Below, in pieces: positions 52,923 to 61,077 of a DNA stretch of 63,694 bases. Both the position numbers and the translations under genes were made by a program. This DNA comes from a bacterium (lineage in GTDB: Bacteria > UBP15 > UBA6099): NCBI GenBank assembly GCA_029564595.1, contig JAKQPS010000098.1, positions 1 through 63,694 on the forward strand, written 5' to 3'. Under the pieces are notes generated by a model. The model was not told the origin of the DNA, made no database searches, and saw only the letters and a program-made list of their open reading frames with translations. Every line of letters starts with the position of its first letter. Position 1 is the stretch's first letter.

Positions 52923-53480
52923 ATGCCGGAGATAAGGCTTCATGGCAGGGGCGGACAGGGCGCGGCGCTGGCGTCGAGGCTTCTTGCGGAGGCGGCGTTC
53001 ATAGAGGGGCGGCACGCCCAGTCGTTTCCGGCGTTCGGGCTGGAGAGGCGGGGCGCGCCGGTGACGGCGTACACGCGGATACAGGATACTCCAATACTTA
53101 ATCATAGCAAGATATACGCGCCCGACGCGGCGGTGGTTCTGGACGCGACGTTGCTGAAGCTGGCGAACGTTGCGGAGGGGCTGAAGCCCGGCGGGCTAGT
53201 GGTGATAAACACGGACAAGGGGCCGGGCGAACTGGGGCTGCCCTCCGGGCTGAGGGTGGCGGCGGTGAACGCGGGCGCGATAGCGGCCGAGCGCGGGCTG
53301 GGGTCAAGATTGGCGCCGATTGTCAACACGGCGATTCTGGGGGCGTTCGCGGCGGTTTCCGGCGCGGTCTCTCTCGAAAGCGTTCTGGAGGCGATACGCA
53401 GGAACGTGGCGTTCAGGACTGAGGACAACGCGGCGGCGTGCGAACGGGCCGCGATAGAAGTGGAAACGGCGCTTTTATGA
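52923..53480 (+). CDS. porC: 2-oxoacid:acceptor oxidoreductase, gamma subunit
   Basis: 185 residues. The gamma (POR/IORB-type) domain: R-L-H-G-R-G-G-Q-G-A-A, F-P-A-F-G-L-E-R-R-G-A-P-V-x-A-Y-T-R and V-V-L-D-A-T-L. It binds CoA together with the alpha and beta subunits in pyruvate:ferredoxin oxidoreductase. It is the first gene of a four-gene operon (gamma, delta-like fusion, alpha, beta) in which each stop overlaps the next start as ATGA. Confidence 0.9.
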   Translation: MPEIRLHGRGGQGAALASRLLAEAAFIEGRHAQSFPAFGLERRGAPVTAYTRIQDTPILNHSKIYAPDAAVVLDATLLKLANVAEGLKPGGLVVINTDKGPGELGLPSGLRVAAVNAGAIAAERGLGSRLAPIVNTAILGAFAAVSGAVSLESVLEAIRRNVAFRTEDNAAACERAAIEVETALL

Positions 53481-55216
53481 TGGAACATCTCTATTACGAC
53501 GCGGCGGCGATGGACCTGCTGAGGACGACGCGGAACACGTTGTCGAACCGGACGGGGTCGTGGAGGCACATGAGGCCGGAGTTCGGGCTGAAGGCGGCGG
53601 CGTGCGCGGCGGCGTGTCCGGCGGGCAATCCGATAGCTAGGTTCATGGCGGCGGCGTCGGACGGCAGGTTTGAGGAAGCGCTGAGGGAGTTGAAAAAGGA
53701 GAACCCGCTGCCGGGTGTGTGCGGGCGGGTGTGTCCGAGGCCGTGCGAGGCGGCGTGCAACCGGGCGGAGTTCGACGAGGCGGTAGGAACGCGCGCGGTG
53801 GAAAGGCTGCTTGGGGACATGGGGGCGGAGTTTGGGTTGTGCCTGCCCGCGACGATGGGGAAGACTGGCAAGAGGGTGGCGGTGGCCGGGTCAGGCCCTG
53901 CGGGTTTGAGTTGCGCGTATCATCTGGCGCTTTCGGGACACGACGCGACGGTGTTCGAAGCGGGGGGCGAGCCGGGCGGGTTGTTGCGTTTCGGCATACC
54001 GGCTTACAGGCTCCCGCGCGAGGCTCTGGACAGGGAGCTTGGGTTCATCGACGCGCTCGGAATAAATATGAAAACTGGATGCCGGGCGGACGCGGCGCTC
54101 GCGGCGCGGCTGCTGGACGAGTTCGACGCGGTGGTCGCGGCCACGGGAGCGCTTGTTTCTCCGGGTCTGGGCATCGAGGGCGAGGGCCTTGCGGGGTATT
54201 TCAAAGGGCTGGAGTTCCTCGCGGCGGCGAACGCGGGGGAGGCGTCCGGAATCGGCAAATCGGTCATAGTGATCGGCGGGGGAAACACGGCGGTGGACGC
54301 GGCGAGATGCGCGTTGAGGCTGGGAGCGGAAGACGTCACGGTGATGTACCGCCGGGGCCGTGAGGATATGCCGGCGTCGGACGAAGAGGTTGCCGAGGCG
54401 CAGGAAGAGGGAGTGAAGTTCGTGTTTCACGCGGCTCCGGCGAAACTCGTGGGCGAAGGCGGGCGGCTGCGCGGCGTGGCGCTGATGAGAATGAAGCCCG
54501 GCGAACCGGACGAGAGCGGGCGGCGGAAGCCTGAGCCGGTGGCGGGAAGCGAGCGGGAGGCGCACGCGGACGCCGTGATAGAGGCTGCGGGAGGTCGCGC
54601 GGACAACCCGTTCGGGCGGGCGCTGGAAGTGGACGAGTGGGGCGCGACGGATAATGAAAAACTGTTTGTGTGCGGAGACGCGGCTCCCGGGGCTAGGACG
54701 GTGGCGAGCGCTATCGGCGGAGGCAAACGAGCGGCGATAATGGCGGATGTGTTCCTCCGCGAGCTGGATATAAAGGAAGTGAAAAGGAAAGTTCTTGTCG
54801 GCGGGAACGGGGCGGCGAGCGCGGCGGCGCACAGGGAGGGCGAAGCGGCCCCCGGCGCGGACGGCTCGGTCGTCAGGTTCAAAAACGTCAACACCGCTTA
54901 TTTCAGCAGGGCAGCGCGGGCGGCGAAGCTTGAGAGGCTGTCGCCGGAGGCGCGTGTCGCCGGGTTCGACGAGGTGTCGGCTGTGTGCGGGAGCGCGGCG
55001 GAGACCGCGCGGGCGGAGGCGTCGAGGTGTTTCCGCTGCGGCGAGTGCGACGACTGCGGAAACTGTCTTGTGTTCTGCCCGGACATGTCGATAATCGGAA
55101 AAGCGGCGGCGGTTGGGGCCGCTCCGGGGTTCGACGGCGATTATTGCAAAGGATGCGGCATCTGCGCGAGGGAATGCCCGCGCGGCGTGATAAGGATGAT
55201 TGAGGAAGAACGATGA
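53477..55216 (+). CDS. GltD-like NAD(P)H oxidoreductase fused to PorD ferredoxin
   Basis: 579 residues. N-terminal Fe-S segment with C-A-A-A-C-P and C-G-R-V-C-P-R-P-C-E-x2-C (about 33-96) as in GltD; FAD-binding G-S-G-P-A-G-L near 137-143 and NAD(P)-binding G-G-G-N-T-A-V-D near 270; C-terminal dicluster ferredoxin with C-x2-C-x2-C-x2-C-x3-C-P and C-K-G-C-G-I-C-x3-C-P. It replaces the small PorD subunit, so electrons from 2-oxoacid oxidation may pass to NAD(P) inside the complex. The first cluster has an extra cysteine (C-x2-C-x2-C-x2-C). Start by ATGA overlap with porC, although the frame is open upstream. Confidence 0.9.
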   Translation: MMEHLYYDAAAMDLLRTTRNTLSNRTGSWRHMRPEFGLKAAACAAACPAGNPIARFMAAASDGRFEEALRELKKENPLPGVCGRVCPRPCEAACNRAEFDEAVGTRAVERLLGDMGAEFGLCLPATMGKTGKRVAVAGSGPAGLSCAYHLALSGHDATVFEAGGEPGGLLRFGIPAYRLPREALDRELGFIDALGINMKTGCRADAALAARLLDEFDAVVAATGALVSPGLGIEGEGLAGYFKGLEFLAAANAGEASGIGKSVIVIGGGNTAVDAARCALRLGAEDVTVMYRRGREDMPASDEEVAEAQEEGVKFVFHAAPAKLVGEGGRLRGVALMRMKPGEPDESGRRKPEPVAGSEREAHADAVIEAAGGRADNPFGRALEVDEWGATDNEKLFVCGDAAPGARTVASAIGGGKRAAIMADVFLRELDIKEVKRKVLVGGNGAASAAAHREGEAAPGADGSVVRFKNVNTAYFSRAARAAKLERLSPEARVAGFDEVSAVCGSAAETARAEASRCFRCGECDDCGNCLVFCPDMSIIGKAAAVGAAPGFDGDYCKGCGICARECPRGVIRMIEEER

Positions 55217-56364
55217 AGGAAGTAATGATGGGGGATGTCGCGGTGGCGCGCGGGGTGAAACTCGCGCGGGTGGAAGTTATCGCCGCGTATCCGATAACGC
55301 CGCAGACGATAATAGTGGAAGAGTTGTCCGAGATATGCGGCCGGGGAGAGCTTAAGGCGAGGTTCATCAAGGTTGAGTCGGAGCATTCGGCGCTGGCGTG
55401 CTGCATGGGGGCGTCGATGGCGGGGGCGAGGACATTCACGGCGTCGGCGTCTCAGGGCCTGTTGCTGATGCACGAAATGTTGCACTGGTCGGCAGGGGCG
55501 CGGACTCCGATTGTGATGGCGAATGTGAACCGCGCGATAGCTCCGCCGTGGAACCTGTGGTCGGATCAGACGGACAGCCTCTCCCAGCGCGACACGTCGT
55601 GGATTCAACTCTACTGCGAAAATAATCAGGAAGTGATAGACACGGTGATACAGGCGTACAGGATAGCCGAGACGGTGTATCTACCCGTGATGGTTGTGCT
55701 GGACGCGTTTATCCTGTCTCACACGTCGGAAGTTGTGGCCGTGCCGGAGCAGGAGGACGTCGACCGGTATCTGCCGCCGTTCAAAGCGGCGCTGACGCTC
55801 GACACGAACGACCCGCGCGCGTTCGGAAGCATTTCCGGGCCGATAGAGTATCAGAAATTGAAGATGGCGCGGCACGAGGACATGATGGGAGCGGTCGAAG
55901 TCGCGCGGCGGGCGGACATCGAGTTCGGCGAGATATTCGGAAGAAAATACGGGATAGCGGAGCGGTACAGGTGCGAGGACGCGGAGCTGATACTGCTGAC
56001 TTCGGGCGCGCTCGGAGGCACGGCGAAGATAGCGGTGGACGCGCTGAGGGAATCCGGCGCGGCGGTCGGGGCGCTGAGAGTCAGGCTGTTCAGGCCGTTC
56101 CCGGCGGACGACATAGCGGACGCGATAGGCGGAGCGCCGAAGGTGGCCGTAATCGACCGCAACCTCTCGGTGGGCGCGGGAGGAATTTTCGCGCAGGAAC
56201 TGAAGGCGGCTCTGTATGACAGGGAGCGCAGGCCGGCCGTGTTCGGGTTCACAGGCGGTTACGGCGGCGGAGATTTCACGCCTGAGGTGGTCGAGAAGAT
56301 AGCGCGGCGCGCCCTTGAGATGGACAAACCTGATTCTCCGACGCTGTGGGAGGCGATCCCATGA
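55213..56364 (+). CDS. porA: 2-oxoacid:ferredoxin oxidoreductase, alpha subunit
   Basis: 383 residues. Pyruvate-type PorA: A-Y-P-I-T-P-Q-T, V-E-S-E-H-S-A-L-A-C-C-M-G-A-S-M-A-G-A-R-T, N-R-A-I-A-P-P-W-N-L-W-S-D-Q-T-D, and a C-terminal domain with V-I-D-R-N-L-S-V-G-A-G-G. These are the usual pyruvate/2-ketoisovalerate signatures; exact substrate cannot be settled from sequence. ATGA overlap with the upstream fusion gene and with porB downstream. Confidence 0.93.
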   Translation: MKEVMMGDVAVARGVKLARVEVIAAYPITPQTIIVEELSEICGRGELKARFIKVESEHSALACCMGASMAGARTFTASASQGLLLMHEMLHWSAGARTPIVMANVNRAIAPPWNLWSDQTDSLSQRDTSWIQLYCENNQEVIDTVIQAYRIAETVYLPVMVVLDAFILSHTSEVVAVPEQEDVDRYLPPFKAALTLDTNDPRAFGSISGPIEYQKLKMARHEDMMGAVEVARRADIEFGEIFGRKYGIAERYRCEDAELILLTSGALGGTAKIAVDALRESGAAVGALRVRLFRPFPADDIADAIGGAPKVAVIDRNLSVGAGGIFAQELKAALYDRERRPAVFGFTGGYGGGDFTPEVVEKIARRALEMDKPDSPTLWEAIP

Positions 56365-57248
56365 AGCGCGCGCGGATGGAAAACGAACTGGTGAGCAAAG
56401 GGCATGTGGCGTGTCCGGGTTGCGGCGCGGCTCTGGCCATGCGCTACGTCCTGAGCGTTCTGGGACCGAAAACGATTATCGTGCTGCCCGCCTGTTGCTG
56501 GTCGGTGATAACGAACCGGCATCCCGAATGCTGCCTCGAAGTCCCGGTGTTCCACACCGCTTTCGAGACGGCGGCGTGCGTGGCGTCGGGGGTGCGCGCC
56601 GCGCTCGAAGTCAAAGGCGACAACGACACCAACGTGCTCGCGTGGGCGGGAGACGGGGGCACGTTCGACATCGGGCTTCAAGCGCTGTCCGGCGCGGCGG
56701 AACGCAATGACGACATAATTTACGTCTGCTACGACAATGAGGCGTACATGAACACCGGAGTGCAGCGCAGTTCCGCCACCCCGTGGGGCGCATGGACGAC
56801 CACCACACCGGCGACCCACTTCAAAGGGCAGGAAAAGAAAAATATCATGGAGATAATGGCGGCTCACAGGATTCCCTACGCCGCCACCGCGTCGATATCT
56901 ATGCCGGAAGACCTGATGGCGAAGGTCGAGCGGGCGAGGGACACGCGGGGAACGAGGTTCCTGCACATATTCTGTCCGTGCCCGACGGGGTGGCGCTCGT
57001 CGCCGGACCTGACGATAGAGCTTGCGCGCGCGGCTGTGGAAAGCCGGGCGTTCCCGCTGTATGAAATCTTCGATGGCGCGAAGAGAAGGCTTTCTCTCGA
57101 CCCCGCGCCGCCCGCGCCTGTGGCCGACTACATCCGCCCGCAGGGAAGGTTCAGACATCTCGACTCCGAGCAGATAGAAGCCATCCAGAACCGGGTGGAC
57201 GAAGAATGGCTCAGCCTCCTCCGGCTCATCGAAAACAACCCCGCTTGA
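56361..57248 (+). CDS. porB: 2-oxoacid:ferredoxin oxidoreductase, beta subunit
   Basis: 295 residues. Binds thiamine diphosphate and a [4Fe-4S] cluster: C-P-G-C-G-A-A-L near residue 18, a C-C-W pair near 46, the ThDP motif G-D-G-G-T-F-D-I-G with Y-D-N-E-A-Y-M-N-T-G, and a late cysteine in F-C-P-C-P-T-G-W. Together with porA it forms the catalytic core. The ATG at 56361 overlaps the porA stop; an earlier start exists but would overlap more. Last gene of the operon. Confidence 0.93.
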   Translation: MKRARMENELVSKGHVACPGCGAALAMRYVLSVLGPKTIIVLPACCWSVITNRHPECCLEVPVFHTAFETAACVASGVRAALEVKGDNDTNVLAWAGDGGTFDIGLQALSGAAERNDDIIYVCYDNEAYMNTGVQRSSATPWGAWTTTTPATHFKGQEKKNIMEIMAAHRIPYAATASISMPEDLMAKVERARDTRGTRFLHIFCPCPTGWRSSPDLTIELARAAVESRAFPLYEIFDGAKRRLSLDPAPPAPVADYIRPQGRFRHLDSEQIEAIQNRVDEEWLSLLRLIENNPA

Positions 57249-57454
57249 TTGCGGGACGCTAATGCTTAAATGAATTCGTTCGCAAGTTTGCGGCGCAACC
57301 GTTTTTTGCAAAAATCGGTTTCCCCGCGCCCCTTCCGAAAAACTCCTAATCAGCCGATTTTGTTGAACTTCGTTCAATGCAAAATCGGCGTTATCGGCGA
57401 ATCCGGGTTCAACTCTGTCGGGTCGGCACGGGATTCATTCAAAGACAGTTTCTG
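57249..57454. other. Short intergenic region with hairpin
   Basis: No gene. Contains a near-perfect hairpin (57353-57388) and a piece resembling the end of repeat R1 (GGCGAATCCGGGTTCAA near 57396). Confidence 0.5.
57353..57388. repeat. Near-perfect hairpin past the por operon
   Basis: CCGATTTTG-TTGAAC pairs with GTTCAA-GCAAAATCGG with one-base bulges; the loop is TTC. A related word, GCAAAAATCGG, is at 57308-57318. It may be the por operon terminator, but there is no T-run. Confidence 0.6.
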
Positions 57455-57820
57455 TTATTGCTGATTTTGATATTCGCGGATTCTGTTTTTCTCGACAATC
57501 CAGAGTTTGCCTTCCAACGAACGCTCTTTTAAGGTCGATAAGAACATTTCAACCATCTCGCGGATGTCGGAAATGGCAAGTTTTGACGGCAATCTGAAAA
57601 AAACAATCCCATGGCTTGTGAGCGGCGAAAAATTGATAATGTTGGAAAAGTCTTTGTCCATCGTGACAAGACAACGTTTTTCCGACTGGCAGATTTCAAA
57701 CAACGCGGCGTCGGTCGCGGCGCACAGACCTTCCTCCAGCACGGTGGTTGTCTGATGTCCGTATGCGTTAAATACGGCGACAAACTTAGGACTGAAGTTC
57801 TCATCCAATTTGAATCTCAT
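57455..57820 (-). CDS. DUF5615 PIN-like protein (probable toxin)
   Basis: 121 residues. The start M-R-F-K-L-D-E-N-F-S-P, then G-H-x-x-x-T-V-x-E-E-G-L, T-M-D-K-D-F-S and G-I-V-F-F-R-L-P match the DUF5615 PIN-like family; acidic residues at D6, D54 and D56 are in place for a metal-dependent RNase. It overlaps the upstream DUF433 gene by ATGA. This pair is a predicted toxin-antitoxin module; evidence for toxicity is limited in the literature I recall. A longer frame upstream runs through the partner gene and was rejected. Confidence 0.88.
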   Translation of the reverse strand: MRFKLDENFSPKFVAVFNAYGHQTTTVLEEGLCAATDAALFEICQSEKRCLVTMDKDFSNIINFSPLTSHGIVFFRLPSKLAISDIREMVEMFLSTLKERSLEGKLWIVEKNRIREYQNQQ

Positions 57821-58068
57821 ACGGCTGTCGTTTCCATTGATATATCGACGTATCTTTCGCGGGACATCTCCGCGCCATAAGCTATGCAAGCGAGAATATC
57901 TTCGCGCGCTAGTTGCGGATATTCCGCGAGAATATCTTCTGCTGTGGCTCCGGAAGCCAGCAGATCAAGAATCATGGAAACCCATATTCTATGACCTTTG
58001 ACGCAAGGTTTGCCGAAGCATGTGTCGGGATTGATTGAAATCCTGTTTAGTAGAGCCTGCTTTTCCAT
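57817..58068 (-). CDS. DUF433 antitoxin-like protein
   Basis: 83 residues, DUF433: N-P-D-T-C-F-G-K-P-C-V-K-G-H-R-I-W-V, then L-L-A-S-G-A-T-A-E-D-I-L-A-E-Y-P-Q-L, a winged-helix-like DNA-binding fold. It is probably antitoxin and repressor for the DUF5615 partner. Of two starts, ATG 58068 has GGAGG eight bases away, while the ATG two codons earlier (58074) has only two, so I chose the later one. Confidence 0.9.
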   Translation of the reverse strand: MEKQALLNRISINPDTCFGKPCVKGHRIWVSMILDLLASGATAEDILAEYPQLAREDILACIAYGAEMSRERYVDISMETTAV

Positions 58069-58256
58069 TAACATCGCCTCCGATCGCGCCTCATTGCCAG
58101 ATTGTAGGCATTTCGACTTTCTTCAAACGATTGGCGGGTTGGCGCGCTCATTGATTCTCGTCAAGTTCATCCCCGCATGCGTCGTTTTGCCATTCTCGAA
58201 CTATATTGTAATTGTAACACAAGAAACAGCCAGAAGAAACGATTAAACAACCCCGC

Positions 58257-58284
58257 TTGACGGCTGGGCAAAACCCATTATAAT
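58257..58284 (+). promoter_or_regulatory. Promoter of the metal-sensor operon
   Basis: TTGACG (58257-58262) and a perfect TATAAT (58279-58284) with a 16-bp spacer, 31 bp before the arsR start. The operator at 58285-58298 abuts the -10. Confidence 0.75.
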
Positions 58285-58298
58285 TGAACAAATATTCA
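58285..58298 (+). promoter_or_regulatory. ArsR/SmtB-type operator 1
   Basis: TGAACAAATATTCA, an imperfect palindrome with the TGAA-N6-TTCA core known for SmtB/CadC-family operators, right behind the -10 element where binding would block initiation. Confidence 0.7.
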
Positions 58299-58315
58299 TA
58301 TATGCGGGAGGCGGA

Positions 58316-58675
58316 ATGAAAAAGGATTCTACCGTCTGCGAAGAGTTCCGCGTCCATCGCGGAACCGTCGCCAAGGTCAAGAAGATGCTCGGCGACGACG
58401 CCCTGTTCGCGAGGCTGGCCGAGTTCTACAAAGCTCTCGGCGATCCGACGCGCGCGAAGATTCTGTACGCGTTGTCGGTGTCCGAGCTTTGCGTTTGCGA
58501 CATAGCGGAAATAATCGGGATGAGCGATTCGGTGGTGAGCCATCAGTTGAGAATATTGCGCAACATGCGGCTGGTGAAGTTCCGGAAGGAAGGCCGCTCG
58601 GCTTTTTATTCGCTCGACGACAGGCACATCGAGGTCCTTCTCATGCAGGGGATGGAACACGCGAAAGAGCGCTGA
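58316..58675 (+). CDS. ArsR/SmtB-family metal sensor repressor
   Basis: 119 residues, winged helix. Two metal-site signatures are present. The helix alpha3 pattern is E-L-C-V-C-D (Cys59, Cys61) with an N-terminal Cys8, as in CadC/CmtR lead and cadmium sensors; the helix alpha5 pattern is D-R-H-x10-H-x2-E (Asp102, His104, His115, Glu118), the SmtB zinc site. DNA-recognition helix S-D-S-V-V-S-H-Q-L-R-I-L. It should repress its own operon and the metal ATPase that follows. GGGAGG ribosome site. Confidence 0.93.
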   Translation: MKKDSTVCEEFRVHRGTVAKVKKMLGDDALFARLAEFYKALGDPTRAKILYALSVSELCVCDIAEIIGMSDSVVSHQLRILRNMRLVKFRKEGRSAFYSLDDRHIEVLLMQGMEHAKER

Positions 58676-58693
58676 TTTTTTTTGATGAAAATA

Positions 58694-58707
58694 TGAATAG
58701 TTGTTCA
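58694..58707 (+). promoter_or_regulatory. ArsR/SmtB-type operator 2
   Basis: TGAATAGTTGTTCA with flanking ATA/TAT symmetry, between the sensor gene and the metal ATPase gene. Same TGAA-N6-TTCA core as operator 1. Confidence 0.7.
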
Positions 58708-58732
58708 AATATAACACATCGGAGCGCGGGCG

Positions 58733-60772
58733 ATGTCGATTGCGGATAATGTCGCGAATGATGGAAAACGGAAGGCCGGGGCGGACTGTCCGGCGTGCGC
58801 GGCGGCTATGTCCGGCGGGCCGGATAAGAACGGCGCGGCGCTCATTTCATGGCCGCGCAAACGCAACGCTCTCAGGACTGCCGCTGCGGGAGCGTTGTTC
58901 GCTGCGGGCGCGGCGGTGGAGAACTTAACTTCCGCGCCGAGGCTCATGAGCGTGGCAATATACGCCGCAACGCTCATTGTGGCCGGCGCGCCTGTGTTTA
59001 TCGGAGGGGCGAAGTCCATTCGCGCGCGCTCGCTGGACATGAACGCGCTGATGAGCATCTCCATTACGGGAGCCGTCCTTATCGGGGCTTGGGAAGAGGG
59101 CGCGATGGTCGTCCTCCTGTTTTCAATTGCCGAGATGATAGAGGAATACACTGTGTCGAAAGCGAACAAGTCCGTCGAGGCAATGCTTGAGTTGACGCCT
59201 GAGACCGCGCTGATAAAGACACCCGGCGGCGAGCGCGAGACGCCTGTGTCGGAGATAAGGCCGGGCGACGTTGCTATTGTCAGGCCCGGAGATAGGATTC
59301 CGGTGGACGGCGTGGTGGTTTACGGCGGCACGACTGTCGATCAATCGGCGGTGACAGGCGAATCTATGCCGGTCGCGAAGACGGCGGGCGACATGGTGTT
59401 CGCGGGAACCATCAACGTTGACGGAGCGGTGGAGATAGAGGCGACCAAGGAGTCCGGGGAAACGATGATAGCGCGTATCAGAAAGATGGTCGAAGAGGCG
59501 AGACAGAGGAAAGCGCCCGCGCAGGCGCTGATAGACAGGTTCGCGAGGGTTTACACGCCTGCGGCGGTGGCGGCGGCGGCGGTTGTGGCGGTCGCGCCCG
59601 TCGCGTTTTTCGGAGAGCCGTTTGAGAAATGGTTTTACCGGGCTTTGGTGATGCTGGTGATAGCGTGTCCTTGCGCGTTAGTGATATCGACGCCGGTGGC
59701 GATAGTGGCGGCGTTGGGGGCGGCGGCGCGCGGCGGAGTCCTTGTCAGAGGCGGCGCGCATCTGGAGGCAATCGGCCGCGCTCGCGCCTTCGCTTTCGAC
59801 AAAACAGGCACGCTCACTCGCGGAGAGCTTCGCGTTTCAGCAGTCTCTCCTCTCGGCGGTCATTCCGAAAGCGAGACAGTTCGCGCCGCCGCCGCTCTCA
59901 ACCGCCGTTCGGAGCATCATATCGCGTCCGCCATCTTGGAAAAAGCGCGCGACTCCGGCCTTGCGCCGCTCGAAGCCAGCGACTTCAAATCCGTCAGGGG
60001 CCGGGGCGTCTCAGGCATGATTGGCGGAGAGCTTTTCTTCGCGGGCAACCTCGCTTTCATCGCTGAAAACGGCGTTCCGCTCGCCGGACTCGAACGAGCG
60101 GTTGAAGATTTGGAATCCGGAGGAGCGACGGTAATCGCGGTGGCGTCAGCTTCGGAGGCCATAGGTTTAATCGCGATAGAGGACGAGCCGCGCGCGGAAG
60201 CCGCAGCCGCGTTGCGGGAGATTAGGCGGGCGGGCGCGCACGAGATTGTTATGCTCACCGGCGACAACCTTTCGGCGGCGCGCCGCGTCGCGGACGCGGT
60301 CGGCGTCGATAGCTTCGAGGCCGGTCTGCTGCCGGACGAAAAACTCGAAGCCGTAAGGCGATTGATGAAGAAACACGGCATTGTGGCGATGGTGGGCGAC
60401 GGTGTGAACGACGCGCCCGCGCTCGCGGAGGCTGCGGTCGGCATAGCTATGGGTGCGGCAGGCTCGGACGCGGCTATCGAAACAGCGGACGTCGCCCTCG
60501 TGTCCGACGACATCGCGCGCATACCGTTCCTGATGCGTCTGGGCGCGGCGACCCTTTCCGTCATAAAACAGAACATAGCATTCTCCATAGCGCTGAAGGC
60601 GGCGTTTCTGGCTGCGGCGGCGTTCGGGTCTGCCACCCTCTGGATGGCGGTGTTCGCGGACACAGGCGCTTCTATTATCGTCGTCCTGAACAGCGTCAGG
60701 CTGGCGCGCGCCGGAGTTGTAGCCCGCAAGCGCGCCACCACCCGCACGTCCTTAACCCGGATTCGTCGATAG
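58733..60772 (+). CDS. P1B-type heavy-metal ATPase (Zn/Cd/Pb exporter)
   Basis: 679 residues. C-P-C at 312-314 in the metal-transport helix, phosphorylation site D356 (DKTGTLT), T-G-E-S at 208-211, S-E-H-H-I-A in the nucleotide domain, G-D-G-V-N-D-A-P hinge, and A-D-T-G-A-S in the last helix, which marks the Zn/Cd/Pb subgroup. There is no full HMA domain at the N-terminus, only a short C-P-A-C (19-22). The last six residues (L-T-R-I-R-R) and the stop are encoded by an R1 repeat, so the original C-terminus has been replaced. Operon with the ArsR sensor, which likely controls it. Confidence 0.95.
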   Translation: MSIADNVANDGKRKAGADCPACAAAMSGGPDKNGAALISWPRKRNALRTAAAGALFAAGAAVENLTSAPRLMSVAIYAATLIVAGAPVFIGGAKSIRARSLDMNALMSISITGAVLIGAWEEGAMVVLLFSIAEMIEEYTVSKANKSVEAMLELTPETALIKTPGGERETPVSEIRPGDVAIVRPGDRIPVDGVVVYGGTTVDQSAVTGESMPVAKTAGDMVFAGTINVDGAVEIEATKESGETMIARIRKMVEEARQRKAPAQALIDRFARVYTPAAVAAAAVVAVAPVAFFGEPFEKWFYRALVMLVIACPCALVISTPVAIVAALGAAARGGVLVRGGAHLEAIGRARAFAFDKTGTLTRGELRVSAVSPLGGHSESETVRAAAALNRRSEHHIASAILEKARDSGLAPLEASDFKSVRGRGVSGMIGGELFFAGNLAFIAENGVPLAGLERAVEDLESGGATVIAVASASEAIGLIAIEDEPRAEAAAALREIRRAGAHEIVMLTGDNLSAARRVADAVGVDSFEAGLLPDEKLEAVRRLMKKHGIVAMVGDGVNDAPALAEAAVGIAMGAAGSDAAIETADVALVSDDIARIPFLMRLGAATLSVIKQNIAFSIALKAAFLAAAAFGSATLWMAVFADTGASIIVVLNSVRLARAGVVARKRATTRTSLTRIRR

Positions 60773-60988
60773 AGCCGACGAATCGGGGCGATTTTCATAG
60801 CGGCGAACTCACGCACAAAGCAAGTTTGTGCGTGCCACCCAACATTTTACCGTAGGGGCGGGGCTTGCCCCCGACCTGTCTCTGTTATCGGGCGGTGGCA
60901 AGCCCCGCCCCTACCGCAAAAACGCGCCTTGCGCCTCGCATTTCATCCGCTCTGAACAATCGCTCCCGAATCCTAATGACGGATTCGG
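60756..60988 (+). repeat. Dispersed intergenic repeat, family R1, composite copy
   Basis: The left part (60756-60810) matches 10575-10636; the right part (60941-60988) is identical to 10724-10771. Between them lie a hairpin (60811-60833, ACGCACAAA/TTTGTGCGT) and an 18-bp inverted repeat (60852-60869 with 60897-60914) that are absent from the 10.6-kb copy. Confidence 0.9.
60852..60914. repeat. 18-bp inverted repeat of widespread GTAGGGGC type
   Basis: GTAGGGGCGGGGCTTGCC (60852-60869) is exactly complementary to 60897-60914. Repeats starting GTAGGGGC with CTTGCC are common between genes in many environmental bacteria (recalled). It sits inside the R1 composite. Confidence 0.85.
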
Positions 60989-61077
60989 CCTTAACCATGT
61001 CGGTTTCCTAAGAAAAATATATAATACGTGGAACAACAGACCTACCGCCTCTGTCAAATCAGATGAGGCGGGAACAC

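Noticed and set aside
52856-53101. 81-codon plus-strand frame overlapping porC
   Set aside because: Overlaps the start of porC in another frame; no domain.
53891-54832. 313-codon minus-strand frame over the GltD-ferredoxin gene
   Set aside because: Arginine/histidine-rich shadow product typical of GC-rich antisense frames.
56259-57377. 372-codon minus-strand frame over porB
   Set aside because: Shadow of porB, no domain and no ribosome site.
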